Shown: positions 1-11,145, numbered from the stretch's first letter. The stretch: 64,000 nucleotides of DNA from Crambe crambe (GCA_963924555.1 OZ004584.1:5765001-5829000); one strand, 5' to 3'. The notes: a model not told the origin generated them from the sequence alone. Numbers and translations: made by a program.

Positions 1-224
1 GATATTGCCATAGCAGTTTGTCATCAATTAGTTACTAATATCGATAACTAACTAGACTAACTATAGCAGATAACTAACAACTCAACTAAAACTAAGGATG
101 ACTAACAATACAAGAGAATAAGTACAACCACACACACAGGAACACAGTTCTAGAAGTTTTCACGGGTAACATGTATAACATGAGTTGGTATAAAGTAACA
201 GTAAGTCCACGTTTTAACCTGAAT

Positions 225-546
225 TCAAACTTGTGTAAGTCCATTGGTGCGGATCCAGGGGGAAGGTTTCCACTTTAAAGTTCGGCTGCTATTCAGCCAT
301 GTGTGTGCAGTAGGCACAGCTTTCAAGCACGCACTCCCAGGTGTTCAGAGATTTGTGGGGTGAATCATTTGTTTATGACTATTGTAGTGGAGGGGATTTC
401 TTTAGAGAAATATATGAATTGGATCAAACGTTTTGTAACGAGTCAAGAATAATTAAAGTTTGAAAGTCCAGATAACTTAGTGGGAAAAGTGGCCCAAAGT
501 GGAAACCTTCAAACCCCCCTGGATCACTTACACAAGTTTGAAGGTA
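225..546. repeat. Foldback (inverted-repeat) element
   Basis: The stretch near 226-282 and the stretch near 490-546 are imperfect reverse complements. Both arms carry TTCAAACTTGTGTAAGT, then GATCCAGGGGG, then AAGGTTTCCACTTT. This is the structure of a non-autonomous DNA transposon (MITE) with long arms. No transposase reading frame is present and no clear target duplication was found. The rest of 1-765 holds no gene I can recognise. Confidence 0.6.
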
Positions 547-765
547 ACTACTATGGTAATCCAAAGGCCACGCACACATATGCGTGTGCCCATCACTGAT
601 GACGCAATAAATAATCTGCGCATGCGCCATCCACAATTTGTATTGGGTTAGCCCTCATGAGACTAATGCACATTTAGCTTATGAAAAGTAATGCAATTGC
701 ACAACTGATGTACACATATATAAACCACAAAAAGGTGCATGCATAGCATGTACGTATACATATAG

Positions 766-1862
766 CTACATATAAGAGTTATCCTTCTCCCTCTGGTATT
801 CTCTATATTTAGTGATTGCTGCTGTAGTCCCTGCAGCTGCTCCCACACCAATCCCACCCCCAGTTACAGCACCCAAAACTCGACCAGTTCTAGCTGCCAC
901 ACCAAAGCTTGGAATACCAATAGCCAGAGCTCTTATGACAGCACCTGTTCCAGCTCCTGCAAGACCAGCTACTGTACTAGCCACCTGCACCACCACCGAG
1001 TATCTTTATTGGAACGAGGTATAATTAAAGCTTGTTCAGCAGCATCCATTTTAGGCTCCACATCACCCGTCACCTTGATGCGTTCATGATTCATCAAGAG
1101 GAGAGCTATTTGCCCATCATTAGAAAGTTTATCAAGGATAGTGAACCATAACTCACTCAACCATAATCTCTCGTCATTAAAAAAAGATGGTTCACGAGAA
1201 ATTCCAGCTGGGACTATAGGAATTAGATCAGGATTCATGATAGCAGCTTCCTTGAGTGCGACTTCAACTTTTCCTTTCCAATGTGATAATTTTATTTTAA
1301 AGTTCTTCTTCACATCCTTTATTCTCTGCTCTTGAAGCAACGAAATTATGGTATTTGCAAAAGTCAGAACTATGACGCAATGCTTCCATATGTCATCATC
1401 CAAGACTGATTTCAGTAGCTTCAGCACTTTTATGTCTATATCCATCACAGCTCTAGGTGACACTGATATACAATATATAAGCACATCCACGTCTTTGCAA
1501 TGCTCTTTTATTTTTCTAGCACATTCATCTCCATCTTTACAGGCTTTATTAAAACCAAGAGTATCATATGCAATCACTTCAGCATTGCAGTCTGGAACAA
1601 CTTTTTCCTTCTTTCTAACCTCAACTGTCTCATCATTTAAAGTGTTTCCTTCCTTGAATAATTTTTCTCCAATTATACCATTCAGAATCGTGCTCTTGCC
1701 TACACCTGTTAATCCACATGCCATGATGTGAACCTTCTTTTCCCCAGCTAAGGTAGCAAACATAATTTCTTTCCCTTCTTGAGAGATGACATTCTCTTCA
1801 GCTAAGTTTTCAATAAATTTGATGATTGATGGCGGTTGTTGCTGAGTAGCAGTTATACTCAT
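766..1862 (-). CDS. AIG1/GIMAP-like GTPase, frame broken near the C-terminus
   Basis: P-loop GTPase of the AIG1/Toc34-like group. Starting at the ATG at 1862, the first frame gives 297 residues. Visible motifs are G1 GLTGVGKS (about residues 50-57), G3 DTLG (about 100-103) and a G4-like VLTFAN (about 165-170), which resembles the AIG1/Toc group rather than the Ras-type NKxD. The frame then runs into a stop at 969. A second frame (996 to 766) continues with a Gly/Ala-rich hydrophobic tail (ASTVAGLAGAGTGAV...) of the kind that could anchor or insert into a membrane. The two parts can be joined by a one-base slip in the GTG/TGG triplet run at 981-998. Alternatively an 89-bp phase-0 intron (donor GTGACG at 1073, acceptor GTGCAG ending at 985) would give about 335 residues. 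The donor is weak and the sequence it would remove looks coding, so a frame error or real lesion is about as likely. Family members in animals act on intracellular membranes and in lymphocyte survival; the role here is unknown. Confidence 0.75.
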
Positions 1863-2020
1863 GGTTAATAATAATTATAAATAATGAACACTATCCTTAA
1901 AATATAGGAAAGGAGTGGACTACCTTAAGGTGGATATTATTGATGGCTACTAATTTTAGTGTTTTAAGGGGATATGGGTATTAATTTTAGCTATTTTGAG
2001 CTTTGTTTATTCTATTTTTG

Positions 2021-2670
2021 CCTCGGCACCAAAGTGCCAAGGTGCAGTGCTGAAGGCGACTAGCTAGCTATGCATGGTGGTACGCTATAGTAGCACGTGC
2101 AAATAGTTATACGCATGCGCATGAACTTGACCTTACAAGCCACATGTATGGCAGCAGGCTGGGCAAGTTAACGACTGTCTGAGAGCAAACAGCGAGAGCA
2201 GAGAGTACAACCTCAAGATTTTATGATGTCTGAACAGCAAGAGTGAGCCTTAAATAGCGAATAACAGAAGCTACAAAGACTCCGAGTTGTGAGAAAGCAG
2301 AAAGCTGAAGACCAGGCATGTTATAATAACAGAAAGTAAGCAAGAAAACCAACACGAAACCCATAAATAGTGAGACCAGAGGGTACAAAGCTCAAGATCA
2401 TCTAGCAGAGCCTGCAAGAAAGCCTTAATATCAAGAACAGAAGCTACAAAGTCACAAATAGGCTGAGAAAGCTGAAAGATAGCCAAGCTATAGCTATGAC
2501 CACCATAAAAGTTCACTCACTTAAAAAAACAACAACTATTAACAAAAAAACAAAAAACAAAAAAAAAAAACAATAATGACAGTGCATGCAAAAAGTAGTC
2601 TTCAATATAATTCCTATAATTATTTACACACCTGCAAAATAAATCAAGTTTACTACGTGCCGAGGCATCT
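2021..2670. repeat. Possible DNA element bounded by TGCCTCGGCA ends
   Basis: TGCCTCGGCA near 2021 and its reverse complement TGCCGAGGCA near 2660 bracket a 650-bp purine-rich stretch with no gene. In it the phrase 'aacagaagctacaaag' recurs (about 2265 and 2440) along with 'gaaagctgaag'. The short ends and the lack of a target duplication make this tentative. It lies between the GTPase gene and the end of the kinase gene. Confidence 0.3.
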
Positions 2671-2937
2671 AGTCTTTTAAAAGACTAACTTGTTAATAAT
2701 GTAGTTTCATATGAAGTTGCTTTAAGAATATCAGGCATGAACAATATAATGCATTAGCTATCGTGTCAGTAACTATCATTGGAGAGTTAGTTTTTGTAGA
2801 TTGAACCATAGATAGTACTCCACTATCTATGATTGAACAAGAAATAGTACCCTACCCCACTATCTATGATTGAACAAGAAGGGTCTTCACTGGGAATAGT
2901 GATACATCACACCTGTCACTCCAGCCTTTTTTCCACC

Positions 2938-2988
2938 CTACTGCTGCCATTCATGAGTCCATGAAATCAGAAGTATCTGAAACAGACT
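2938..2988 (-). CDS. Tentative terminal exon of the kinase gene
   Basis: Downstream of the 38-bp exon at 3095-3132 (which ends in phase 0), an acceptor ...TTCATCAG opens a 16-codon frame that ends at TAG (2940-2938). A second acceptor twelve bases on (GTTTCAG) gives the same frame. The encoded tail is short and hydrophobic/Trp-containing (ILLISWTHEWQQ). There is no homology support, only splice-site and phase agreement, so another 3' exon is possible. Confidence 0.25.
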   Translation of the reverse strand, partial: SLFQILLISWTHEWQQ

Positions 2989-3094
2989 CTGATGAAGACA
3001 ACAGTTGGTCTAGCTAGCTAGCTAACTCCACCAGGACACTCACATTCTAACTATTTCATTATCCACAAATTTAAGAAACAATGATTATACTTAC

Positions 3095-3132
3095 AGGTGC
3101 TTTACTGAGCATCTTTGATTCAATTGTGCTTT
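3095..3132 (-). CDS. 38-bp exon of the kinase gene
   Basis: A miniature exon with acceptor TTGCACATGCAG and a consensus donor GTAAGT at 3094. The incoming phase 1 matches the previous exon's outgoing phase 1, giving ESTIESKMLSKAP with no stop and leaving in phase 0. Its size and the two good splice sites are the whole evidence. Confidence 0.5.
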
Positions 3133-3190
3133 CTGCATGTGCAAAGATAATGGTGTAGAAGTGAATGATAAATTCAATGATATTACATAC

Positions 3191-3467
3191 CAGTATCTTG
3201 GGATGGAGGTAGAATCTCAACCATATGCCACTGGATCCAATGGGTCTTCCCTTCCAATCCAGCTGCAGCCCATTCAAACTGAGCAGGTGGCGGCAAGAGA
3301 CTAGATCGCTTGAATATCCCAATATCTCCCTTGATGATGGACTCATAGTCATAAAGTGCTCGTACTTTCATCCCTGGCTTCAAAATGGACTTCACATACT
3401 TCCCATAGTCACCATCATTGTTGTAGTCCTCGCGCTTTTTGTATGGACTCACAATCCCTCTGTTTTT
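3191..3467 (-). CDS. Second exon of the kinase gene: SH3-like module
   Basis: This 277-bp exon has acceptor TATGTACAG and donor GTATGT, entering in phase 0 and leaving in phase 1. It encodes about 92 residues: a charged linker (SPYKKREDYNNDGDYG), then a compact domain with GMKVRALYDY, KGDIGIF, PPAQFEW and KTHWIQWHMVEIL. That order (a VRAxxDY strand, a GDxG turn, a PPxQxxW strand and a final WxxWHMVEI strand) resembles the SH3-like/MIB-HERC2 fold; the exact family needs a profile search. The upstream kinase exon ends with a GTGAGT donor in the same phase, so I read these as one gene with a 678-bp intron between them. Confidence 0.6.
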
Positions 3468-4145
3468 CTGTACATATTCATAATAAAATTCATATCATTA
3501 ATCAATAATTCAACCTCATCAAAAATGAGGCACCAGTATCACAATATTTTTCCATAATTTAAAGTGAGCAGACAGTAATGCTGTACATATGATCTTAGGA
3601 AGAAATAACGTATTTGAATTTCGAGGTTCTGATCACGTAGCTAGAGATCCTAGCAGTCCTATAGTGAATTAAGTACACTCTCACAAAAAGCATATAGCTA
3701 CAATTTCTCTGGTTGGAGAAACTTATTCGAGTAAGCCAACTCCAGCTACTACGTACTCATTCCTGGAAGATTTAATGCACATTGAATGATGGCAATATAA
3801 ATGCAATTCTGATATCAGTCTATTAGCTAGCAAACTACCCAACAGTGACTTTATTGAGTGTGTGCACTCATTTCACTCATCCAACTAATTGGATAATCTC
3901 AATAAGTGTACCTTCCAGTACTTTAGCAACATACTCACTCACTACAGCACACAGTGCATGTACTAATAACATCTTACTTACAGTGAAGGAAGAAGTTATT
4001 TTCTGAACAAGAAGAAAATGACTGCATGTAGCTAGCTACAATTGCAATGTGACTAGTTAACAAAGCTTAACAGACTACATATACTTGGGTGATATTATTG
4101 TGCTAAGGCTATTCACTTTTCACTGGTTCTTACTCATATACTCAC

Positions 4146-5435
4146 ATTATCAGACTCATCTTCTTTGTGGTGTCCATCAGTTCCACTTTTTAAGTCACGT
4201 AATCTTTGAATGATTTGCTCTTTTTCATCCAGCTCTCTCTTGTGTTCTTCTGCTTTCTGCTGCAGCTCTCTCTGGTGTTCTTCTGCTTTCTGCTGCAGCT
4301 CTCTCTGGTGTTCTTCTGTTTTCTGCTGCAGCTCTCTCTGGTGTTCTTCTGCTTTCTGCTGCAGCTCTCTCTGGTGTTCTTCTGCTTTCTGCTGGAGCTC
4401 TTCTGTTTTTTGTTGAAGAATGATTTCGAATTCTTTGGTTTTTGTTTCGATAGTTATTTCTTTCGATTGAATTTCTTGCTTTTTGGTTTCCACTTCTAAC
4501 TGGAGTCTCTGCACTAGTGAGGACTGATCATTGCTTTGATCTTTACTGCGCATGTAACTTGCTTCCCTCTTCAGTGAGGATAGTTGCTCACAGAGTTCTT
4601 CTGCTGATGGTCGTTCTTCATCCCAGTCATTAATACATTGCAATGTAATAGGAAGGAGAGGGTGATCAGGTGATATTAGATCAATATCTTCTTTGCGTCG
4701 GTCAATTTCAGGGAACTGCATTAAGGCACGTCCGGTTGGATACTTTGGATCTTTGATATACATAGATGCATCACCAGGATTAGGAAACTTTCTGGTGACT
4801 ATCTGAATACCAAGAACCCCAAGAGAGAAGCAATCCAGTTTACTGGAATAGTTAGGTGGTTTTATTAGTGCCTCTGGGGGCATATAGGCTGAGGTTCCTG
4901 GACACTGGGTGAGAGGGGTCATCCGAGGGTTTATATCCACAAGCTTGGACATCCCAAAGTCAGTAACTTTAGCTCTGCTGCCTGCACCAATGAGCAGGAC
5001 GTTGTTTCCAGAGAGATCTCTGTGGATGATTGCATTGAAGTGGAGGTAGGCCAGGGCGAGTGCTATGTCGTGGCAGATGTCTACTTGGGTATAGAAAGGG
5101 ATGGGGCCAGTAGATCTCTCAAGATATTTGGTTAGACTTTCGTCCATTAGCTCCATCAGAAGAACAGGTCTTCTTGATTCCGGGTGTGGGATAGTACCGA
5201 GGTATTGAACAATGTTTGGATGTTTTATGGAGCTGAGAAACTGACATTCTTGTTCAAACCTCCTTACAAAACTGTGAATCCCTGGATCACCATGTTGGAA
5301 CATGGTGTCATGGAGAAGCTTCACAGCACAAGGCAGCTGACCACACTTGCCCTTGCAAACCTTGCCATAGGAGCCAACACCAAGAATATCATCAATGTAG
5401 ATCTCAACAGAACCATAACATAACTGCTTCTCCAT
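4146..5435 (-). CDS. Protein kinase (TKL-like) with C-terminal coiled coil, exon 1
   Basis: Encodes residues 1-430 of a cytoplasmic protein kinase. There is no signal peptide or membrane segment. Motifs: glycine loop GVGSYGKV (residues 19-26), the ATP-binding lysine in CAVKLL (K39), catalytic HRDLSGNN (138-145), DFG (159-161) and PPE in place of APE (187-189). All catalytic residues are present, so it should be active. Overall it resembles the tyrosine-kinase-like group. Residues about 305-415 form a charged coiled coil containing roughly five 11-residue repeats of the form QKAEEHQRELQ. The unspliced frame runs only three more codons to a stop, but AAT|GTGAGT at 4146/4145 is a consensus donor, and the next exon (3191-3467) joins in phase, adding an SH3-like module. 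Likely roles are in signalling or scaffolding; substrate unknown. Confidence 0.88.
4231..4400 (-). repeat. 33-bp coding minisatellite in the kinase coiled coil
   Basis: About five near-identical 33-bp units, each encoding one 11-residue EEHQRELQQKA turn. Because 33 is divisible by three, gain or loss of units keeps the frame. The near-identity at DNA level suggests recent expansion or ongoing homogenisation. Confidence 0.85.
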
Positions 5436-5880
5436 AACCTGCTAAATTTAATAGCTAGATGATTAGAGCAGTTATAAATGATCTTAGACTATACCTAGTC
5501 TGAATAGAGCAATTTGATTGGTCAGTTGCAAGTTTCTACATAAGTACTTAGATCACAAAATCATAAAATCCTAAGGCACTTAGAACTCAAAACCACAATA
5601 GCCCTAGGCACTTAAAAAGCAAAATCACAAACTGCATTTTTAGCTTGGATACAATAGCAACAATGATAACTTTGCGAAGCTAAAAGAAGAGTAAAAAGGT
5701 ACCGAAAGTATTGCAGATGGCATAGTAAGTTCATATTTCCAAGCGTAGTTTCAACTTAGCTTGCATTACGAAGCTTTTCATGGCCGACAATACTCCAACA
5801 GAAGGTAGTTCAGCCATGAAGATTAATATTCTCTCAAGGTAACTAATGGTAACTACATGCGCACGCATATAGTCTAAATG

Positions 5881-6021
5881 AGTTAGACACCTCGGCCAAT
5901 AGAATCTACGGTTTTAGAAACCTTCAGGCCCTTGGGTAGATGCCTCACTTCGCTCGGCCTCTACAGCCCAAGGGCCTTCAGGTTTCTAAATCCCGTAGAT
6001 TCATGGCCTCGGTGTCTAACT
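5881..6021. mobile_element. Foldback MITE
   Basis: Starts AGTTAGACACCTCGGCC and ends GGCCTCGGTGTCTAACT. The arms continue inward through TCTACGG, TAGAAACC and CTTCAGG to CCCTTGGG / CCCAAGGG, giving roughly 60-bp arms around a short loop. No coding capacity. It sits between the kinase promoter and the receptor array. Confidence 0.75.
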
Positions 6022-6067
6022 ATTATATAGAAATACTCTTTTGACATGATAATTATAGATGTGAGCC

Positions 6068-6745
6068 AGCGGGTGGGCCTGCCTCCTAATAATAATAATA
6101 CTATTTTGGGTTAGCAAGCAGGCTAGACTTTACTCTCTAGAACTAGTCCATGAACACACTGAAGTTCAACACTCACACAAAGATGTAACTAGAAAGAACC
6201 AGCTCTCTTACAAAAAAAAATGGGTGAGGTTTGAAATCCAAGAGCCACACATGTGCAGATATTAAATCAATGAATACATTATCATGAATATCAGTCTGAT
6301 TACAATAACTAATTAAAAATCCTATTAGTACAGAGGATGTGTTTTATGTTGAAGACACTGTCCTAAAGATTTACTGATTGAAAGGGGGGTAGGCTAATTC
6401 TCTCCCCGTTAGTAAGTCATTTGTAAGCTGAGTAGTTGGAAAAAAGGAGTAGAGAACTATTATGTTGATTCTGCTATTTAGATACCTTTTAGTAGAGGCG
6501 GGTGGGCCACGCCCTGACCTCGAATAATGCAAAAGCTGTTTCGACGGACTTAAAAACGATGGTAGTTATCAAGTAGAATAGAACCTATTTATTAGCACTA
6601 GTCTATGTACAATCTACTAATGAAGTTCAACACTCACGCTAAAGATACCAATCAACTAGAACGACAGACAGTTCTATGACCAAAAAAATGGGCGGGTACG
6701 TAGAAAAACAAAGAGCCACGCATGCGTAGATAATCAATGAATTTC
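6068..6745. repeat. Diverged tandem duplication (about 450-bp period)
   Basis: The block at about 6068-6290 recurs at about 6497-6745. Both carry a 'gcgggtgggcc' phrase, then CTAGTC(C/T)ATG, then GAAGTTCAACACTCAC, then a run of A followed by ATGGG(T/C)G and AGAGCCAC(A/G)CATG. No open frame crosses the block. It lies downstream of the truncated receptor copy. Confidence 0.6.
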
Positions 6746-6870
6746 ATTACAGTATCAGACCATAGATATACTCTAAATATTATGACTTGCACTCTGTCCT
6801 TTTTTAGTTTGAAGAAGCTTATCAGCACCCAAATAAGAAGGTGAGAGGAGAGGAGAGTAGATGTGCATCA

Positions 6871-8010
6871 CTACCAATTAACTCCCTCCATAACTACATT
6901 ATGTGCTACATACATGTGTATTGAGAGTTGACTAACCACATACAGAGTAGCTATATCCAATATTACAGTACACTTTGGCACAAGATCCTTGTGTACGAAT
7001 CCAATAGTAACCAGAAGGGCTGTTTGAAGGCAGGAACTAGCAGTGCTGTCTTCATTTAGGCCAAGGTTAGAAGGAATTAATCCATTATTGTAACAATTAT
7101 CTGCATACTGCCTGTCACAGTACACACGCACAGCAGTGCCACTGGAGGACTTGATCCAGTAGTGACCTGATGTGGAAGAGAGATTCAACAGCAAGACATG
7201 GCAACATGAAGCAACAGGATTACTAGGATTCTGCCCAATCATATGTAGTGTGTTGATCTTGGAATCCAATGACCTTGAGCTATTAATTTGAAGTTCGAGG
7301 TTATGATCCACCAAGTTTCGAAGCCTTATGGACAACCTTGAATTATTACTTTGAAGTTCACCCACTATGTTTCGAAGCTGAATCAATGATCTTGAATAAT
7401 TTGCTAAAAGTTCATTTTGAAGCCGCATTGAATAATTTGATTTAAGTTCACTGAGATTATTCTGAAGCTGCATCAGTGATCTTGAATAATTTGTTTCAAG
7501 TTCATTGAGATTATTCTGAAACTGCATCAGTGATCTTAAATAATTTGTTTCAAGTTCATCATGATGGTGCTGATGCTGCATTAATGATTTTGAATAATTT
7601 ACGTAGTTGAAGCTCATTGAGATTGTTTTGAAGCTGCTTTAAAAATCTTGAAAAATTTGTTTCATTGCATGCTTTGCATGAAGTTAATCTCATAATTGGC
7701 AGAATTCTGTATTGAAATAGCCAAGCTAGCAAATGCTGCACTACCTAATAAGATGATTCCAACTAGTGCAAATGTATAACATACCCGTAGATCTCTTCAA
7801 CTCAGACTTTACTTGCTGAGATTTTGCAGATGTGGCAACACTTTTAATCTGGCTTGAAGTTGGAAAAACTACATAGGAAGGATTTTCATCTAGTGATGTG
7901 ATGCACTTTGCATCAACCAACTCATAAACATCATGATTTATGCCAATTAACAGTGTGGCAACATTGGCACTAAACAAAAATCCACTTTCTTTTATGCAAA
8001 ATGAATTGAT
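6871..8010 (-). pseudogene. Truncated copy of the type II receptor-like gene (copy 1)
   Basis: A decayed paralogue of the intact gene at 11833-13365. Preserved parts: the cytoplasmic motif YELVDAKCITSLDENPSY; the membrane segment in a different frame; a stalk of NYSRSLMQLQN-type units; and the start of the ectodomain (HMIGQNPSNPVASCCHVLLL). Lesions I can see: the family's start codon region (MEEE...AYEL in the other copies) is replaced; a frameshift just before the membrane segment (about 7780); an in-frame stop after the membrane segment (about 7660); a frameshift in the second GYYWI repeat (about 7010-7030); and loss of the whole C-terminal Cys-rich half. The long frame at 6871-7617 is a remnant, not a complete protein. 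It could still be transcribed. Confidence 0.75.
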
Positions 8011-8055
8011 TATAGCTACTGCTGAGAGTAAAAATTCCACTAAAAATTTTCCCAA

Positions 8056-8735
8056 TGATGATGTCTATAATAACACAATTTGTTTGTGCCACTAATGATA
8101 ATTATTATCATTCATGGATAGCAAACAAACAAGATTATCGATCATGCATTACTTTTAGTCAAAATGACCCAAGCTATATATACAACTTTATGAAGCTATT
8201 TGTACAAATGAGTGCAAAAAATAAGTAGGGATATAGCCATAAAATTCCTATCACTCCTAGCCTTCCTAATTTCTATAACCACACCTATAATTATCACCCA
8301 ACCTAAGTCCCTACTTCACTCCCCCTTCAGCAACAAGTGATTCAAGTAACCCCTTACTTGTACCCATCACCAAACTCAAGAACCACAATAATATTATACA
8401 AAACTACATCACTCCTAGGCCTCCTAATTTCAATAACCACAGCTACTTAAGCAAGCTATCCCAACTTCACTCCTTCCATGAGGCTGGAACTACCCACGAA
8501 CTAGCCATGAACTAGAATGAGTGGAATCAACTAGCCATGAGACTAGTTGATAACATTATATATTCATGAGTCCCTCTTTTATTGTAGAGCAGTGCTATAA
8601 GGTGTATGCTTATTCTTATTCATAATCCTTGCTGATTTGTTCAGCATCTTGAACTGATTTACGTACAAGGTGATATAACACAAACTACAAACAATCTATC
8701 AAACTGTGAACAATCTATATTAATTAAGACAACTT
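8056..8735. other. Gene-free stretch with a relic related to 37.5 kb
   Basis: No gene. Positions about 8237-8400 match about 37470-37640: both carry TTCCTATCACTCCTAG, CTAATTTC(A/T), CTTCACTCC and CAGCAACAAGTG. In frame this encodes a short hydrophobic segment (FLSLLAFLISITT) that reaches a stop at CAACAAG-TGA. It is probably a fragment of a dispersed gene or element family. Confidence 0.45.
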
Positions 8736-10490
8736 TTACTGCACATAGAGTTCCACTATTTCAATTGGAGTGGTTCCATCAGCTGTAGTATACCTTGAGC
8801 ATAACCGCATCTCTATATCATCAGTTGTGGGAGAGGGAAGATTCTTGGTAAACCATGGAGGGTTGTTAAAGGAACAGCAAGTACTGGTGGGGCCACATCC
8901 CACTCCATCCCAGAGGGGATCAGAAGAGTAAAATCCATTTCCACTGTATGATCTGACCCCAGTATCACAAAAATAGTCATTACCAACATAGCTAGGGACA
9001 ATTGGTGATGGAGATATGTTTGTGTTGCTGCAAGGACATTTCCATCGTCGGTACCTGCTGTCTGATGCTTCATCACGTGTTCCTGCAAAACTCCAGATAT
9101 GCTTGCGGGGATTTTGTCCATGAGTCAGACTCACTCCATAGACATATTATGGTTGGTCTATGGTGTAAGTGTAGCTAATAGTAAAAACCAGGGAGTTGAT
9201 TAAGTTGATATCTGATAATTCTTCCATACACGCGATTATACTCCACTCCATGGACATTGAAATTGTTACTAATGCATCCATCACTTATTAAACGGCACAC
9301 TCTTCTTGGTGGTGAAGTCCTTGAGAATGAGGTCAGTCCACTGGGACACTGGTGGCTGGTATTCCTCATGTCTATGTAGGCAACCCTTATCCATCCTCTT
9401 GTAGGATTCCCAGAAGTTGCATTCATATTACAGTACACTCTGACTGGAGATCCTTGTGTATGAATCCAGTAGTAACCAGAAGGGCTCAGTGGATGTAGAG
9501 CTTTGCAGGAAATAGCAGGGTTGTCTTCAGTGAGGCCAAGGTTAGAAGGCATTAGTCCATTACAGTTATTTGCATACTGCCCATTGAAGTCACAGTACCC
9601 ATGGACAGCAGAACCATTGGAGGACCTGATCCAGTAGTGTCCTGATGGGGAGGAGAGATTCAACAGCAAGACATGGCAACATGAAGCAACAGGATTACTA
9701 GGATTCTGCCCAATCATATGTAGTGTATTTATCTTGGAATCCAATGACCTTGAGCTATTAGTTTGAAGTTCAAGGTTATGATCCACCAAGTTTTGAAGCT
9801 GCATCAATGACCTTGAATTGTTAGTCTGAAGTTCAAAGCTATCATCCGCTAAATTTTGAAGGTGCATCAATGATCTTGAATTATTCTCTTGTAGTTCATT
9901 CTGAAGCTGCAGAAATGATCTTGAATATGCTTGAAACTCATTCTGAAGCTGCATTAATGATGTTGAATGTGCTTGAAACTCATTCTGAAGCTGCATTAAT
10001 GATGTTGAATATGATTGAATCTCATTCTGAAGTTGCATCAATGATCTTGAATAATTCACTTGAAGTTCATTCTGAAGCTGAATCAATAATCTTGAATAAT
10101 CATTCTGAAGTTGCATCAATGAGCTTGAATAACTAGCTTGAAGTTCATCTTGATTGTTTTGAAGCTGCTTCAATGATCTTGAATAATTTGCTTCACTGGA
10201 TATGCTTCCTTCCATGAAGCTAATTTCATGATTGAAGGAATTCCTTAGTGAAATAGCCAAGCTAGCAAATGCTGCACTACCTACTAAGATTATTCCAACT
10301 AGTGCAAATGTATAACATACCCAACTACAAGTATAGGTTTCTTCAACTCTGACTTTACTTGCTGAGATTTTGCAACTTTAGAGACACTTTTAATCTGGTT
10401 TAAAGTTGAAGGAACTTCATAGAAAGGATTTTTATCTAGCGATGTGATGTATTTTGCATCTACCAACTCATAAGCATTTTCTTCTTCCAT
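8736..10490 (-). pseudogene. Broken copy of the type II receptor-like gene (copy 2)
   Basis: Nearly full-length paralogue of the intact gene at 11833-13365, read from an ATG at 10490 (MEEENAYELVDAK). Two breaks are visible. First, after ...ELKKP the sequence has two extra bases relative to the intact copy (about 10335-10345), throwing the membrane segment out of frame. Second, near 9130-9190 there is about 10 bp extra plus in-frame stops between GRIIRYQ and VSLTHGQNPRKHIW. Between the breaks the frame is open (a long stalk of SRSLMQLQNE units, then the ectodomain). After the second break it reopens through SDPLWDGVGC and PTTDDIEMRLC to VELYVQ at the usual end. Either a recent pseudogene or a copy with assembly errors; two independent lesions favour the former. 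Confidence 0.75.
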
Positions 10491-10694
10491 GACTTTGTAG
10501 CTTACCATCAGTGTACAACAAATCCATTCATTTTTATGCCAAAATAACTATTATAAATTATTGTGTTAGATACTGCTGAGAGTAATTCAACTCGAAATTG
10601 TCAACAAACATGTTTGTGCAACCAATGATATCACAAAAATTGATCACTACAGTCTCATGAGCAGTGTATAAAAATATTCACTGTAGTGTTTACT

Positions 10695-10800
10695 GCATCC
10701 ACCAAGTTTTGAAGCTGCATCAATGACCTTGAATTGTTAGCCTTAAGTTCCAAATAATTATCCACTGAATGTTGAAGGTGTATCTGCAATCTTGAATAAC
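10695..10800 (-). pseudogene. Stalk fragment of the receptor-like gene
   Basis: About 105 bp closely matching the coiled-coil stalk of copy 2 near 9781-9885 (ATCCACCAAGTTTTGAAGCT and onward), but isolated, with no N-terminal or ectodomain sequence around it. A leftover of unequal exchange or a small duplication within the array. Confidence 0.65.
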
Positions 10801-10997
10801 AGTGTGGTGTCTTCGGTGCCAAGTGAATAAGCACGCCTCCCAGGCAGCTATAAACTCCCTACTACTTAATAATTCAAACTCTTATTATTCTCGAGACTAA
10901 CTTAGGCACAGACTAACACAGATCACATAGATTTACAAAAATCACTCCATGCATGCATGAAACAGGAAGCATATCAAACCCCAATTGATACAATTAC

Positions 10998-11062
10998 CAC
11001 ACACTGTTTTGGTTTTAGTGTGTGTATTGGGACAATTTAGTGCACACTTTCATTTTTACTGA
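10998..11062. repeat. Partial copy of the TGAAAGTGT foldback family
   Basis: Contains TTTTAGTGTGTGTATTGGGAC and TGCACACTTTCATTTTTACTG, matching one arm of the elements at 36869-36957 and 45112-45230. Only half of the foldback is present. Confidence 0.5.
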
Positions 11063-11145
11063 AAATGACCTAGCTGGAATAAAGCTTTGATAAACAAGAT
11101 TAGCTATCAGTTGTGTATACATGAGGGGAAAAACATTTCCGTGAA

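Noticed and set aside
812..1731. Plus-strand frames opposite the GTPase
   Set aside because: Shadow of the minus-strand gene; no motifs of their own.
4206..4499. Plus-strand Leu/Phe/Cys-rich frames opposite the kinase
   Set aside because: Antisense reading of the 33-bp repeat that encodes the coiled coil.
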